Part shown: in pieces, positions 25,994 through 34,438 of the stretch
Numbering within the stretch: position 1 is the first letter of the stretch
Layout: every line of letters starts with the position of its first letter
Origin: an uncultured Collinsella sp.
GTDB lineage: Bacteria > Actinomycetota > Coriobacteriia > Coriobacteriales > Coriobacteriaceae
Assembly: GCA_900541875.1 (NCBI GenBank)
Contig: UQLF01000018.1
Location: 1-39,284 of the forward strand
DNA length: 39,284 nucleotides
Reading direction: 5' to 3'
Position numbers and translations under genes: made by a program
The notes under the pieces: model-generated
The model's input: only the letters and a program-made list of their open reading frames with translations
Databases searched by the model: none
What the model was told of the DNA's origin: nothing

Positions 25994-26900
25994 CGCCAGC
26001 CTCCTTGGCGCCATCGGAACCCTTGCCCGCAGCTTCGCGCTTAGCCTTGCGCTCGGCGTTGAGCTCGGCGTCGCTCTCGCGCACCAGTTTGATAAACGCC
26101 GCGCAGGCTTCCTCACCCACCAAGTCGCGAGCACGCACCGTCAGGCGCGTCGCCTCCTGCTTGTCGCCGTCGCTTGCAGCATCGGTCGCGCACATAATCA
26201 GGCAGATGGCAATCTCGGCCGAGGGTGAGGTCGGAACGCCTTGCAGGGACAGTTCACCCATCGCGTGGTCGTCGCTCTCATCGGCAGCATCCGGATAGGT
26301 GGTATGGATCTTGTTGAGCAGGCGCGTCGTATGCGCATCGTTGGGCGCCAGGCGCAGCGCCAGACGCGCGCAGCCCACGGCAGCCGAAACGTTCTCGGTC
26401 TCGGGCTCCAAGAAATACTGACCTAGATTGGCGTAAGCGCGGGCGGCGCACTTGCCATCGCTTGCACGCTCCAGCACCGAAAACGAGAGCGATGCCCATT
26501 CCTGCTTGTCCTCGAGTGCGCGGAACAGCTCGGCCAAATCCAAGCGATAGTTGCAGTTCATGGGGTCCCAACGCACAGCCTGCATCAGGGCATTACGAGC
26601 GCTCACATAATCCTGCTGGCGAATATAGGCAAACGCCATATCAGAGTACAGGCGGTCAAACGGCACCTCGACCTGCACGAGCTCGCGCGGATCCTTCTCC
26701 ACGCGGCGATAGGCCAAGCGCTCAAACTTGCTATCGAAGCTAAAGTATTGGCGCTTCTCCTCCGTCTTGCACTCAGCGTCGATATACTCCTCGGCGAGCT
26801 CCACCAGGCGCTCCAGCAGCGGCGTCGCCGTAGCCAGGTCGCCCTGCGCCAGATAGTTCTCGGCATACGTGATGTCTTGCAAGCTGATGGGCAGATCCAT
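25983..26900 (-). CDS. TPR-like repeat protein
   Basis: This 305-residue soluble protein has tandem helix-turn-helix repeats of TPR type: ENYLAQGDLATATPLLERLV, FAYIRQQDYVSARNALMQAV, YANLGQYFLEPETENVSAA and others. It has a long charged C-terminal tail. The ATG at 26900 follows GAGGAG. It probably acts as a protein-protein scaffold; the partner is unknown. It is translationally linked to smpB, which hints at co-expression rather than a shared function. Confidence 0.75.
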   Translation of the reverse strand: MDLPISLQDITYAENYLAQGDLATATPLLERLVELAEEYIDAECKTEEKRQYFSFDSKFERLAYRRVEKDPRELVQVEVPFDRLYSDMAFAYIRQQDYVSARNALMQAVRWDPMNCNYRLDLAELFRALEDKQEWASLSFSVLERASDGKCAARAYANLGQYFLEPETENVSAAVGCARLALRLAPNDAHTTRLLNKIHTTYPDAADESDDHAMGELSLQGVPTSPSAEIAICLIMCATDAASDGDKQEATRLTVRARDLVGEEACAAFIKLVRESDAELNAERKAKREAAGKGSDGAKEAGDAQ

Positions 26901-26960
26901 GGCTACTCCTCGATCTGAGCGAAACACGGCAGGCGCCGTATATACGGTCAATACACAAAA

Positions 26961-26984
26961 CCCGGGTCTCTTACGAGGCCCGGG
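26961..26984 (-). terminator. Terminator of the tRNA transcript
   Basis: The stem CCCGGGTCTC pairs with GAGGCCCGGG (one G-U pair). On the minus strand TTTTGTGT follows. It lies 10 bases after the tRNA-Glu 3' end. Confidence 0.85.
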
Positions 26985-26994
26985 CGTTCAATTT

Positions 26995-27071
26995 TGGTAG
27001 CCCGTACCAGATTCGAACTGGTGATCTCCGCCTTGAGAGGGCGGCGTCCTAAACCGCTAGACGAACGGGCC
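26995..27071 (-). tRNA. tRNA-Glu (CTC)
   Basis: A 77-nt cloverleaf has the acceptor stem GGCCCGT/ACGGGCT, the anticodon stem CCGCC/GGCGG around loop CTCTCAA (anticodon CTC), the T-arm CCAGTTCGAATCTGG, and an encoded CCA end. Confidence 0.95.
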
Positions 27072-27088
27072 ATATGTAGCAAATGCAA

Positions 27089-27162
27089 TGGCTGGGATGG
27101 AGGGAGTCGAACCCCCATTGACGGAACCAGAATCCGCTGTCCTGCCATTAGACGACATCCCA
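27089..27162 (-). tRNA. tRNA-Gln (CTG)
   Basis: A 74-nt cloverleaf has the acceptor stem TGGGATG/CATCCCA, the anticodon loop TTCTGGT (anticodon CTG), the T-arm GGGGGTTCGACTCCC, and an encoded CCA end. It is upstream of tRNA-Glu by 17 bases and shares its promoter and terminator. Confidence 0.95.
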
Positions 27163-27206
27163 ATGACTGCATCGCTGCGCTCGGCTGTGCCTTTGCGCAA
27201 GAAAGA

Positions 27207-27235
27207 AATATACGGGAAGTCTCGCCGTGACGCAA
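27207..27235 (-). promoter_or_regulatory. Promoter of the tRNA-Gln/tRNA-Glu pair
   Basis: Read on the minus strand, TTGCGT (27235-27230) and TATATT (27212-27207) are separated by exactly 17 bp. The -10 box lies 44 bases before the tRNA-Gln 5' end. The rest of the 27163-27438 gap has only a weak GCGGTAG/CTACCGC dyad (27343-27376). Confidence 0.7.
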
Positions 27236-27438
27236 GCCCCAATTTTGACTTTTTTGAAATTCAGTCAAATTGGCCTAATTCAGTCCAACCCGTGAAGGAC
27301 CTGTGAAGCCAACCGCTGTACACGAAGGGCAAAACGCCGCGAGCGGTAGCCGTCAACCGTTGGCAGATTCTACCGCGAAAACGATAGCACCAGGCAACAC
27401 AATCGAAGTATCAATGATCGCGTAGATATCGAGGCGCC

Positions 27439-27849
27439 ATGGACGAAGAGCTTGATTACCTATGGGAGACCCTGGGCCTCGAGATCACTGCCGACCTTTG
27501 GCCCGAACGGGACAAAATCCATCCCACACTGCGCCCCGCCATCACGGTGATGCAGGCAAAATACCGCCGTGCATCCTTTTTGATCATGCGGGTGTCATGG
27601 CACGCGGGTCTCCCCGACCTTAAGCGAATCCAGGCAAGCCTCGTCGAGCTGTCCGGCATGCCGACCGTCATATCCGAGACGCACCTGGAACAGCGCCAGC
27701 GCGAGCGACTGCAACAGCAGCGGATTCCCTTTATCTGCCCCGGCGTTCAGGCATATCTGCCCTTTATGGACGAGGAGTACTGGAGCGGCAAGCCCAACAA
27801 ACACGTAAAGGTCTATGATCCACACGAATGGGCGCAGCTGGCGGACTGA
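27439..27849 (+). CDS. Small protein of unknown function
   Basis: This 136-residue soluble protein is not firmly recognised. Its C-terminal half contains an RIPFICPGVQAYLPFMDEEY stretch. I associate similar "IPF-vPG-q-YLPxL" sequences with the N-terminal parts of some helix-turn-helix regulators, but no HTH is evident here. A weak GAGG precedes the ATG. It stands alone on the plus strand, convergent with the ArsC/Spx-like gene, with the 62-bp-pitch palindromes between them. Confidence 0.6.
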   Translation: MDEELDYLWETLGLEITADLWPERDKIHPTLRPAITVMQAKYRRASFLIMRVSWHAGLPDLKRIQASLVELSGMPTVISETHLEQRQRERLQQQRIPFICPGVQAYLPFMDEEYWSGKPNKHVKVYDPHEWAQLAD

Positions 27850-27868
27850 CTGGGGCAGGCCCGCCGGC

Positions 27869-28038
27869 GGAAAGTGCGTCCCAGATCTCAAGCTCAAACT
27901 GGTCCCCACTTTCCCGTCGAGCCCTCAAACGGAAACCGTGTCCCACAATCGAAGCTCAGAATGGGACGTGTTTTCCGCAACCGGCCACTTTGGGAAAGTG
28001 CATCCCATTCTGGAAGCGAATTCCGGGTCGCACTTTCC
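27869..28038. repeat. Three 46-bp palindromes at exact 62-bp pitch
   Basis: Copies occupy 27869-27914, 27931-27976 and 27993-28038, each 46 bp with two 16-bp spacers. The arms are GGAAAGTGCGTCCC-like with the inverted GGG(A/G)CG...CTTTCC on the other side. Interiors and spacers differ. This family shares no sequence with the 59-bp family. It fills the 196-bp gap between two convergent genes and ends 7 bases before the stop codon at 28046. Confidence 0.82.
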
Positions 28039-28045
28039 GCAGCCG

Positions 28046-28405
28046 CTACAGCAACGCCTCGGCCCAAGTCGATTCCCTAAAGCCGGGAATCGCAAAGTCG
28101 TCGCCCACCAGCAGCGGACGCTTGACCAGCATGCCGTCGGTCGCCAGCAGCTCGTAGCACTCCCGATCCGTCATGCCCGCATCCAGACGCGCCTTCAGGC
28201 CCAGCTCTCGATATTTCATGCCCGACGAATTAAAGAAGCGCCGCACCGGCAGCCCCGAGCGAGCAATCCAGGTCGCAAGCTCATCAGCCGTGGGATTGTC
28301 CAAAACGATATCACGGTCGATATACTCTACCCCATGTTCGTCCAGCCATGCCTTGGCCTTCTTACAGGTCGAGCACTTGGGATGTTCAACAAACAGTACG
28401 GTCAT
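28046..28405 (-). CDS. ArsC/Spx-family thioredoxin-fold protein
   Basis: This 119-residue protein has the thioredoxin-like fold of the ArsC/Spx/YffB family. The N-terminal redox motif is HPKCSTCKKAKAWL (CxxC). A region RRFFNSSGMKYRELGL and KRPLLVGDDFAIPGF complete the signature. The CxxC is more like the Spx/YffB-type branch than classical ArsC, which has a single Cys, so arsenate reduction should not be assumed. The ATG at 28405 follows GGAGG. It is probably a single-gene transcript. Confidence 0.82.
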   Translation of the reverse strand: MTVLFVEHPKCSTCKKAKAWLDEHGVEYIDRDIVLDNPTADELATWIARSGLPVRRFFNSSGMKYRELGLKARLDAGMTDRECYELLATDGMLVKRPLLVGDDFAIPGFRESTWAEALL

Positions 28406-28497
28406 GGGAATCCTCCGAATATAGATCGGCCAACGCAGGCACACGCCACACGAGGCGCCTTCGTATGATGGGCCAATTGTAGCCCACGGGTCACACG

Positions 28498-29550
28498 CTA
28501 AACGAACCGTACCCCGAATCCGCGTTTGATGAACGGCAGCAGCTCCATTGCCTCGGGCGTGATATGGCCCGCAACGTTCATGCGCTCGTCACCGGGAAGA
28601 TCGACCCGCGCAATCTCAAGCTCGCCTTCGTAGCGCCCATATCCGCTATTGCTCACAGCGATCGACCCCGCCTTTCGCGGCAGGCCGGCTCCGGCATCCG
28701 TCGGCACGGAATCCGGCTTATGCGTCGTACGTGACTCCTGAGACCTAAAGATGAGGACGCTCGAGTCGGGCCGGTCGTGATGAATCTGCCCGCGCACATA
28801 GGCATAACCGGGCTCAAGCTCACATTGCAGGTCCACGTATCCGGCGGAAACTTGAGCAAACTGCGCCCAGCCCGCATCGGATAGATCGGGGTCGCCGACC
28901 AACACAATGTCGCAATCGGCGCCATGTGCAAGCTCAAGCATATTGAGAGCAACCTTTGACGCGCGACCGCGCTGCGCCTCGACCGTCGGCAGTCCCTCGA
29001 ATACCGGCCCGCGAACGTTAGCATCACCCGGCACAAAAGCCATGATTTCGAATCCAAGCGCCGCAAGACGAAGATTCACCCGAGCAATGTCCTCCAGAGC
29101 TAAACCGGTATAAGGCTTGGGGTAAAAATTGTGGCAGGCGGCAAAACGAGTCACATCGGCACCGGCTTCACGCCACGATGCGATTTCATCAGAACTCACC
29201 GTCGATGCATTGACCACAATGCGAAATACACCGGACAGCTCCGCGACCCGCTGGGCGCTAAAGCCATAGTCCAAACGAAGGTATTCCAACCCCAGATCGC
29301 GCAGGTCCTCGATACGCTCAAGCCCGAGCAAATCGCACGTACGCGGCCCCACATCGGCAATGAGCGCAATGCCGCGGGCGGAAAGCAGCGACAGTACATG
29401 ACGAACCTTATCGGCATACGCCGCTCCCCCATCCTCGGGAATATGCAGCGAGGTGAACGCATAGCGCGCACCCGCCGCGGCACCACGTTCAATCGTCCGC
29501 TCAATATCCTGCAGAGGGCTGGAAAGATAAATTGAAATACCCGTTTTCAC
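28498..29550 (-). CDS. mupG: MupG-family 6-phospho-N-acetylmuramidase (DUF871)
   Basis: This 350-residue TIM-barrel protein of the DUF871/MupG family begins MKTGISIYLSSP and includes the typical HNFYPKPYTGL and AFVPGD segments and a C-terminal cyclophilin-like part. MupG cleaves MurNAc-6-phosphate-GlcNAc, giving MurNAc-6P for MurQ. The murQ, murP and murR genes upstream on the same strand strongly support this role. The start is GTG with AAAGGAG upstream. That ribosome site directly abuts the T tract of an intrinsic terminator, so expression may be attenuated relative to murP. Confidence 0.88.
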   Translation of the reverse strand: MKTGISIYLSSPLQDIERTIERGAAAGARYAFTSLHIPEDGGAAYADKVRHVLSLLSARGIALIADVGPRTCDLLGLERIEDLRDLGLEYLRLDYGFSAQRVAELSGVFRIVVNASTVSSDEIASWREAGADVTRFAACHNFYPKPYTGLALEDIARVNLRLAALGFEIMAFVPGDANVRGPVFEGLPTVEAQRGRASKVALNMLELAHGADCDIVLVGDPDLSDAGWAQFAQVSAGYVDLQCELEPGYAYVRGQIHHDRPDSSVLIFRSQESRTTHKPDSVPTDAGAGLPRKAGSIAVSNSGYGRYEGELEIARVDLPGDERMNVAGHITPEAMELLPFIKRGFGVRFV

Positions 29551-29560
29551 GCTTTAACGC

Positions 29561-29600
29561 TCCTTTAAAAAAGGCCGGCGGAGCAACTAGCCCCGCCGGC
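29561..29600 (-). terminator. Intrinsic terminator between murP and mupG
   Basis: The stem GCCGGCGG pairs with CCGCCGGC (29574-29581, 29593-29600). On the minus strand it runs into CTTTTTT and then AAAGGAG, the mupG ribosome site. It is well formed and lies inside the apparent operon. Confidence 0.85.
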
Positions 29601-29667
29601 ACAACCATAACATCAAGAAATCTGCCGCGCGCCGCGAACCCTGAGCAACACGGCTCGCGATATCAAA

Positions 29668-31098
29668 CTACTCGCCAAAGAACTCGTTGATCTTCTGCTC
29701 GTCGACGCCAAAGAACCACGTCAGGACAAAGCCGGCGGCATAGGCAAGCAGCATAGCGGCAACGTAGCCGAGCTGCTGGCCAGGAACGACGATCAGCAGG
29801 CCAAACAGGCCGGAAACGCCCTGAGAAACCGTGCCGATGTGAAGCAGCGCCGCGAGCGCGCCGCCAAATCCGGCACCCAGGCAGGCCGTCACAAACGGAC
29901 GAACGAGCGGCAGCGTAACAGCATACATCAGAGGCTCGCCCACACCCAGGATTCCAACGGGAATGGACTCTGCGACGTACTTCTTGAGCTTGGCGTTCTT
30001 GGTCTTAAAGTACAGCGCCAAACCGGCACCGACCTGGCCGCCGCCAGCCATCATAAGGATGGGAAGCAGGTAATTGATACCCTTGGTAGCGCCGTCGGGA
30101 TCGTTGAGCATAGCGTGGATCGGCGTGAGCGCCTGATGCAGGCCGACGGACACCAGCGGCAAGAAGCCTGCCGACAGGATATAGCCGCCCAGGACGCCCA
30201 GCTTCTCGAAGATAAAGGTCAAAACGCTAAAGATGGCAGTCGTCAGCCATGCGCCAACCGGCTGGATGACGAGCATCAGAGCAAAGGCGCCGATGATGAG
30301 CACCAGCAGCGGGGACAAGAACGTGTCGAGTGCGTTGGGCATAACCTTGCGAATCTGACGCTCCATCCAGGCAAAAAATGCGCCAGCGATGAGAGCCGCG
30401 ATCATGCCGCCCGCTGCGGGGTTGTACTGCGCACTGGTGAGCGGCAGCAGAATGGCAGTGGCAGGATCAGCCGCGCCAGGCGCAAGCAGGGGCATGGCGC
30501 TGTTGGCGATACACATCATGCCGGCGATGCCGCCCAGCGCAGCAGAGCCACCAAACTCACGTGCCGCGTTATAGCCCACCAAGATGGGCAGATAGGCAAA
30601 CAGGGCCCAGCCCATGGAACGAATGCCCTGGTACCACCACTCGCCTGCAAGCGCACCTGCCGTCGAGACGTTAATGACGTTGCAGATACCGTTGATGAGG
30701 CCAGCCGCAATGATGCCGGGAAGCAGGGCGACGAAGACGTTGGAAATCTTCTTAAGGAAGGCCTGAACCGGTTTGGACTCGTACTTGGCCTTCTGCGCGG
30801 CTTTGTTTGTGGCCGCAGCGTCAACCACGCTCTCATCAGCAACGCCTTTCGCAAGGCCGGTGAGCTTGGAGAACTCCTCGAGCACCTTATTCACCTTGCC
30901 CGGACCCAGCACGATCTGCATCGTGTCGTCCTCGACCAGGCCCATCACGCCGTCGAGTGCCTTAATACCCTCCGTGTCGACGTTGCCCGTGTCTTTGACG
31001 GTCACGCGCAGGCGCGTCATGCACGCCGCGTTTGCGAGCACGTTGTCTTTACCGCCCAAAAGGTCCAACAGCTTTTGGGCCAGCTCTTTGTTCGTCAT
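29668..31098 (-). CDS. murP: PTS EIIBC for N-acetylmuramic acid (disaccharide)
   Basis: This 476-residue phosphotransferase permease has an EIIB domain at the N-terminus (phosphorylated Cys in NAACMTRLRVTVKD) and a ten-or-so-helix EIIC domain. There is no EIIA, which MurP proteins borrow from the glucose system. It should import and phosphorylate MurNAc or MurNAc-GlcNAc from peptidoglycan turnover. Sucrose or trehalose EIIBC are look-alikes; the murQ and mupG neighbours decide. AAGGAGGAG precedes the ATG, 57 bases after murQ. Confidence 0.87.
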   Translation of the reverse strand: MTNKELAQKLLDLLGGKDNVLANAACMTRLRVTVKDTGNVDTEGIKALDGVMGLVEDDTMQIVLGPGKVNKVLEEFSKLTGLAKGVADESVVDAAATNKAAQKAKYESKPVQAFLKKISNVFVALLPGIIAAGLINGICNVINVSTAGALAGEWWYQGIRSMGWALFAYLPILVGYNAAREFGGSAALGGIAGMMCIANSAMPLLAPGAADPATAILLPLTSAQYNPAAGGMIAALIAGAFFAWMERQIRKVMPNALDTFLSPLLVLIIGAFALMLVIQPVGAWLTTAIFSVLTFIFEKLGVLGGYILSAGFLPLVSVGLHQALTPIHAMLNDPDGATKGINYLLPILMMAGGGQVGAGLALYFKTKNAKLKKYVAESIPVGILGVGEPLMYAVTLPLVRPFVTACLGAGFGGALAALLHIGTVSQGVSGLFGLLIVVPGQQLGYVAAMLLAYAAGFVLTWFFGVDEQKINEFFGE

Positions 31099-31155
31099 AA
31101 CTCCTCCTTGTATTGGGTATCTCGTCTGGATGTCATATCAGCTCACGCCGCGCAC

Positions 31156-32079
31156 CTATTGGACATCGGCATTGCTTTTCTCATGGCCACTCACCGCAGC
31201 ACGGACATGGCCTTGCGCCCGCTCAAGAGCTACCGTAGCCTGCTCGGCATCGCAGTCCAGCAGTACCGAGACAATAGCGGTTTTTACGTGGCCGCCGGCA
31301 TCTGCAAGCGCCTGAACAGCGTGCTCGCGCGTGCAGCCGGTCGCCTCCATCACGATGTTCTGCCCGCGCACCACCAACTTCTCGTTCGTCTGCTGCACAT
31401 CGACCATCAGGTTTTGGTACACCTTGCCAATCTTGACCATGGCACCGGTCGAAATCATGTTGAGAATGAGCTTTTGAACCGTTCCCGCCTTGAGCCTCGT
31501 TGAGCCGGTCAGCACCTCGGGACCGGGCACGGGCTCAATGGCAAGATCTGCGCTCTCCCCGATCTTCGACCCTTGGTTGCAGGCAATTGCAATGGTCTTG
31601 CACCCAGCTGCCTTGGCGTACGCAAGGCCGCCCACCACATAAGGAGTACGACCGCTTGCCGCCAGGCCAACGACAAGATCCTTGTCCGAGAGTCCACGCT
31701 CTCGCAGGTCGCTCGCGCCAAGCTCCTCGCTGTCTTCGGCACCTTCGACAGCCTTGATAAACGCCGTCTCGCCTCCGGCAATGAGCCCGACAATCAGGTC
31801 GGGTGACACGCCAAACGTGGGCGGACACTCCGAAGCGTCGAGTACGCCCAGACGACCGCTGGTGCCTGCGCCCATGTAAAAGACGCGCCCGCCGTGCTCG
31901 AGTGCCTCAGCAGCCCAGTCGATTGCTGTGGCAACCTGGGGCAACACTTTCGTGACCGACTGGACGGCACGAAGATCCTCATCGTTCATCGTCGTGACGA
32001 TTTGCAGCGATGTCATCGTATCGAGGTCCATTGACCTTTGATTACGCTGTTCGGTCGTGAATTTTGTTAAATCGAGCAT
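31156..32079 (-). CDS. murQ: N-acetylmuramic acid 6-phosphate etherase
   Basis: This 307-residue SIS-domain enzyme cleaves the lactyl ether of MurNAc-6P to give GlcNAc-6P and D-lactate. Diagnostic sequences are YMGAGTSGRLGVLDASECPP and GLIAGGETAFIKAVEGAEDS, with the catalytic Glu in DASECPP. A UBA-like C-terminal tail (ATGCTREHAVQALADAGG) is typical. The ATG at 32079 follows AGGTGA; the frame extends further upstream, but that would overlap murR. It lies 10 bases after murR. Confidence 0.96.
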   Translation of the reverse strand: MLDLTKFTTEQRNQRSMDLDTMTSLQIVTTMNDEDLRAVQSVTKVLPQVATAIDWAAEALEHGGRVFYMGAGTSGRLGVLDASECPPTFGVSPDLIVGLIAGGETAFIKAVEGAEDSEELGASDLRERGLSDKDLVVGLAASGRTPYVVGGLAYAKAAGCKTIAIACNQGSKIGESADLAIEPVPGPEVLTGSTRLKAGTVQKLILNMISTGAMVKIGKVYQNLMVDVQQTNEKLVVRGQNIVMEATGCTREHAVQALADAGGHVKTAIVSVLLDCDAEQATVALERAQGHVRAAVSGHEKSNADVQ

Positions 32080-32089
32080 TTCATTCACC

Positions 32090-32941
32090 TCATCTTTCCT
32101 GTTTCTCGATGTAGTTTTGCTTAATGACATGCGTCGCCCGTTCGTAGTCACTGGCAACGTAAGCAGCGTACAGGGCATCGACAACCATAAGCTGGGCCAT
32201 ACGCGAAGCCATGGCACCGCTGCGGACCAAGGGTTCACTCGCAGCGACGCCGAGCACGGCATCGGCCATGGTGGCAAGCTTGGATGATCCATCTACTTTG
32301 GTAACGGCCACGACGGGACAGTTGTGACGTTGAGCCTCGGCGGTGCAGTCCAGCACCTCTTGCGTCAAGCCCGAGTAGCTAAAGGCGATTGCCATATCGC
32401 CCTCATGCATGTTCTTGGCACACAAGAGCTGATCATGCCAGTCGTCGTACAGATGGCACTCTTTGTCGACACGCATGAGCTTTTGCGCCAGATCGTGCGC
32501 GACCAAACGAGAGGCACCAATACCGAACAGATTGACCGCGCGTGCCCGCTTAAGACGGGCCGCGCATCGCTCCAAGACGGTGTAATCGAGCGTTCGCGCC
32601 GTCGCCTCGATCGTGCGCACGTTGCTTTTCATCACCTTCCCCACGATACGTTCGACGCTGTCATCCATGGAGATGTCCTCGAGGGCTACGTCTTTCTTGT
32701 CACCTAAGAGCGCCAGCTCGGCAATCAGTTCGCGCTGGAACTCCTTGTAGCCCGCAAAACCCAAACGCTTGCAAAAGCGCAAAATGCTCGAGGGCGAGGA
32801 GAACGTGACATCGGCAAGACCGCGGACGGACAACCCGACCACCTCGTGCGGATGAGCGCTTACATATGCGATGACATTGCGTTCCGCCGGGCTCGCGCTG
32901 AGCTCACGCTCGCGAAGCCGCAAAAGCAATCCGTTTGCCAT
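32090..32941 (-). CDS. murR: RpiR/MurR-family transcriptional regulator
   Basis: This 283-residue regulator has an N-terminal winged helix (AERNVIAYVSAHPHEVVGLS, FSSPSSILRFCKRLGFAGYKEF) and a C-terminal SIS sugar-phosphate-binding domain (NLFGIGASRLVAHD, AFSYSGLTQEV). By position it should control the murQ-murP-mupG genes in response to MurNAc-6P. The ATG at 32941 is chosen because GGAGG lies 8 bases upstream; GTG 32950 would overlap that site. A GTACCG/CGGTAC dyad at 32987-33015 upstream could be its operator. Confidence 0.88.
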   Translation of the reverse strand: MANGLLLRLRERELSASPAERNVIAYVSAHPHEVVGLSVRGLADVTFSSPSSILRFCKRLGFAGYKEFQRELIAELALLGDKKDVALEDISMDDSVERIVGKVMKSNVRTIEATARTLDYTVLERCAARLKRARAVNLFGIGASRLVAHDLAQKLMRVDKECHLYDDWHDQLLCAKNMHEGDMAIAFSYSGLTQEVLDCTAEAQRHNCPVVAVTKVDGSSKLATMADAVLGVAASEPLVRSGAMASRMAQLMVVDALYAAYVASDYERATHVIKQNYIEKQER

Positions 32942-33040
32942 CTCAAACACCTCCGTTGAGAAGAATTAAAGACCAACGAACGATTCGTACCGGATACAAA
33001 CAGCTTTTGCGGTACATTGTGCCGCATCGTGGCGCACAAA

Positions 33041-33064
33041 GGGCGAGCGTTCTACCGCTCGCCC
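33041..33064 (-). terminator. Probable terminator of the VanZ-like gene
   Basis: A perfect 9-bp stem GGGCGAGCG/CGCTCGCCC has a 6-base loop. The minus-strand 3' side reads CTTTGTG, a short T run. It lies about 80 bases past the stop at 33146 and upstream of murR. Confidence 0.65.
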
Positions 33065-33145
33065 CTCAAATCCGACCGCTCGGAAATACGCACGACACAA
33101 AATAATTCAACGAGGCCGCATTATCAGAAACGGGTTTGTTACCGG

Positions 33146-33727
33146 CTAGCGCCTCGCATGGGCGCCGATCGGCCGAGTCGCATGGCGCACCAACGCCGCC
33201 GTCAACAATACCAACAGCATGGCGGTGACATAGCCCCCAGCATCGAATCCTAAATCGATAACGTCGAAATGCCTGCCGGGAACAAAGATCTTATGTACCT
33301 GATCGCCAACGGAGCAGGCGGCGCAAAAGAGCAATACGGGCACGCAACGGGAGCATACGCTCCACGGACGCCTGGAAAGGCAAACCACGACCACCGAGGC
33401 GAACAACCCGACGAAGAAAAATTCTACGGTATGGGCAACGCGACGGACGTTCGTGCCCACCCACATGCGAATGGAAGCAAGTCGGCCAGACCGGGCATTC
33501 GAGGCAGCCGAATCGGTTCCCCCGGTCATTCCGTTCTCCGCCTGGGCTTCACCCGTGGCATCGGCAGTCTGAACGCCCGTAGCCTGACCCTCCACCACAC
33601 GCGCGGTGGACTCGCTCAGCAACGACGTCTCCACCGCATTTTGCTCCGTCAGCACCCAGATGCCCGCCAGCGTTGCAGCGAACAGAACGATCGCGGTCCA
33701 TCCGATTATTTGTTTTACGCGCGACAA
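33146..33727 (-). CDS. VanZ-like membrane protein
   Basis: This 193-residue protein has four hydrophobic segments. VanZ-family signatures are RRVAHTVEFFFVGLF and DQVHKIFVPGRHFDVIDLGFDAGG. A ~50-residue polar, Ala/Thr/Gly-rich insert lies between the first and second helices, where short VanZ proteins have only a brief loop. The TTG start is supported by AGGAGG 7 bases upstream; no ATG gives a better fit. Other VanZ proteins affect glycopeptide or lipid sensitivity, but the role here is unknown and no resistance genes are adjacent. Confidence 0.78.
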   Translation of the reverse strand: MSRVKQIIGWTAIVLFAATLAGIWVLTEQNAVETSLLSESTARVVEGQATGVQTADATGEAQAENGMTGGTDSAASNARSGRLASIRMWVGTNVRRVAHTVEFFFVGLFASVVVVCLSRRPWSVCSRCVPVLLFCAACSVGDQVHKIFVPGRHFDVIDLGFDAGGYVTAMLLVLLTAALVRHATRPIGAHARR

Positions 33728-33832
33728 AGGCCAACCTCCTTTTTTTGAATATCAGCGAGTGTAGCCCCAAATGACATCGTCACCGTATCAAAATTTGAAT
33801 CGCAACAGGAAGCGACAAAGCGACTCAAACCC

Positions 33833-34438
33833 CTACCCCGCCTCGCGCATCCAGCGATCGAACGTCCCCACGCACACGCCCAAGCACTTTGCTGCCTGGC
33901 TGCGGGTAATATCGCCCGCTTCATAGCTATCGCGCACCAGCTCAAACTGAGGAGGGCACGGCTTGCGAGGTCGACCGAAACGGACCCCTCGCGCCCGCGC
34001 CGCTGCAATTCCCTCCGCCTGGCGCCGATGGATATTCTCGCGCTCCACCTGCGCCACGTAGCTCAGCAGTTGCAGCACAATATCGGCAATCAGGGTGTTG
34101 GTCACATCCGGCGCGCCGCTGGCCCTGACGCGCGTGTCAAGCAATGGCATGTCCAACACCACAATGGCAACCCCGAGCTCCTTGGTAATGCGTCGCCATT
34201 CCTCAAGAATCTCGGAGTAATTACGACCAAGTCGGTCGATAGAAAGCACCACCAGCACGTCCCCGTCTCCCAGGACGTGTAGCAGCTCGCGATAATGCGG
34301 TCGATCGAAGTCCTTGCCGCTCGCATGGTCGGCATAAATATTCGCTGAGCCCACGCCATAGGCGCCCAGCGCATCCAGCTGCCGATTCAGATTCTGATCG
34401 CGCGAACTCCCCCGCGCATAACCGTACACCGTCGCCAT
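33833..34438 (-). CDS. Serine recombinase (resolvase/invertase family)
   Basis: This 201-residue small serine recombinase has a catalytic domain with YARGSSRDQNLNRQLD (nucleophile Ser11), VVLSIDRLGRNYSEI, and a C-terminal helix-turn-helix (ITRSQAAKCLGVCVGTFDRWM). The usual YARVS reads YARGS, a change next to the nucleophile. The ATG at 34438 is chosen because GGGGATGAG precedes it. No transposase, inverted gene segment or phage gene flanks it, so it is a lone recombinase. It could be a DNA invertase acting elsewhere or a relic of a mobile element. Confidence 0.88.
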   Translation of the reverse strand: MATVYGYARGSSRDQNLNRQLDALGAYGVGSANIYADHASGKDFDRPHYRELLHVLGDGDVLVVLSIDRLGRNYSEILEEWRRITKELGVAIVVLDMPLLDTRVRASGAPDVTNTLIADIVLQLLSYVAQVERENIHRRQAEGIAAARARGVRFGRPRKPCPPQFELVRDSYEAGDITRSQAAKCLGVCVGTFDRWMREAG

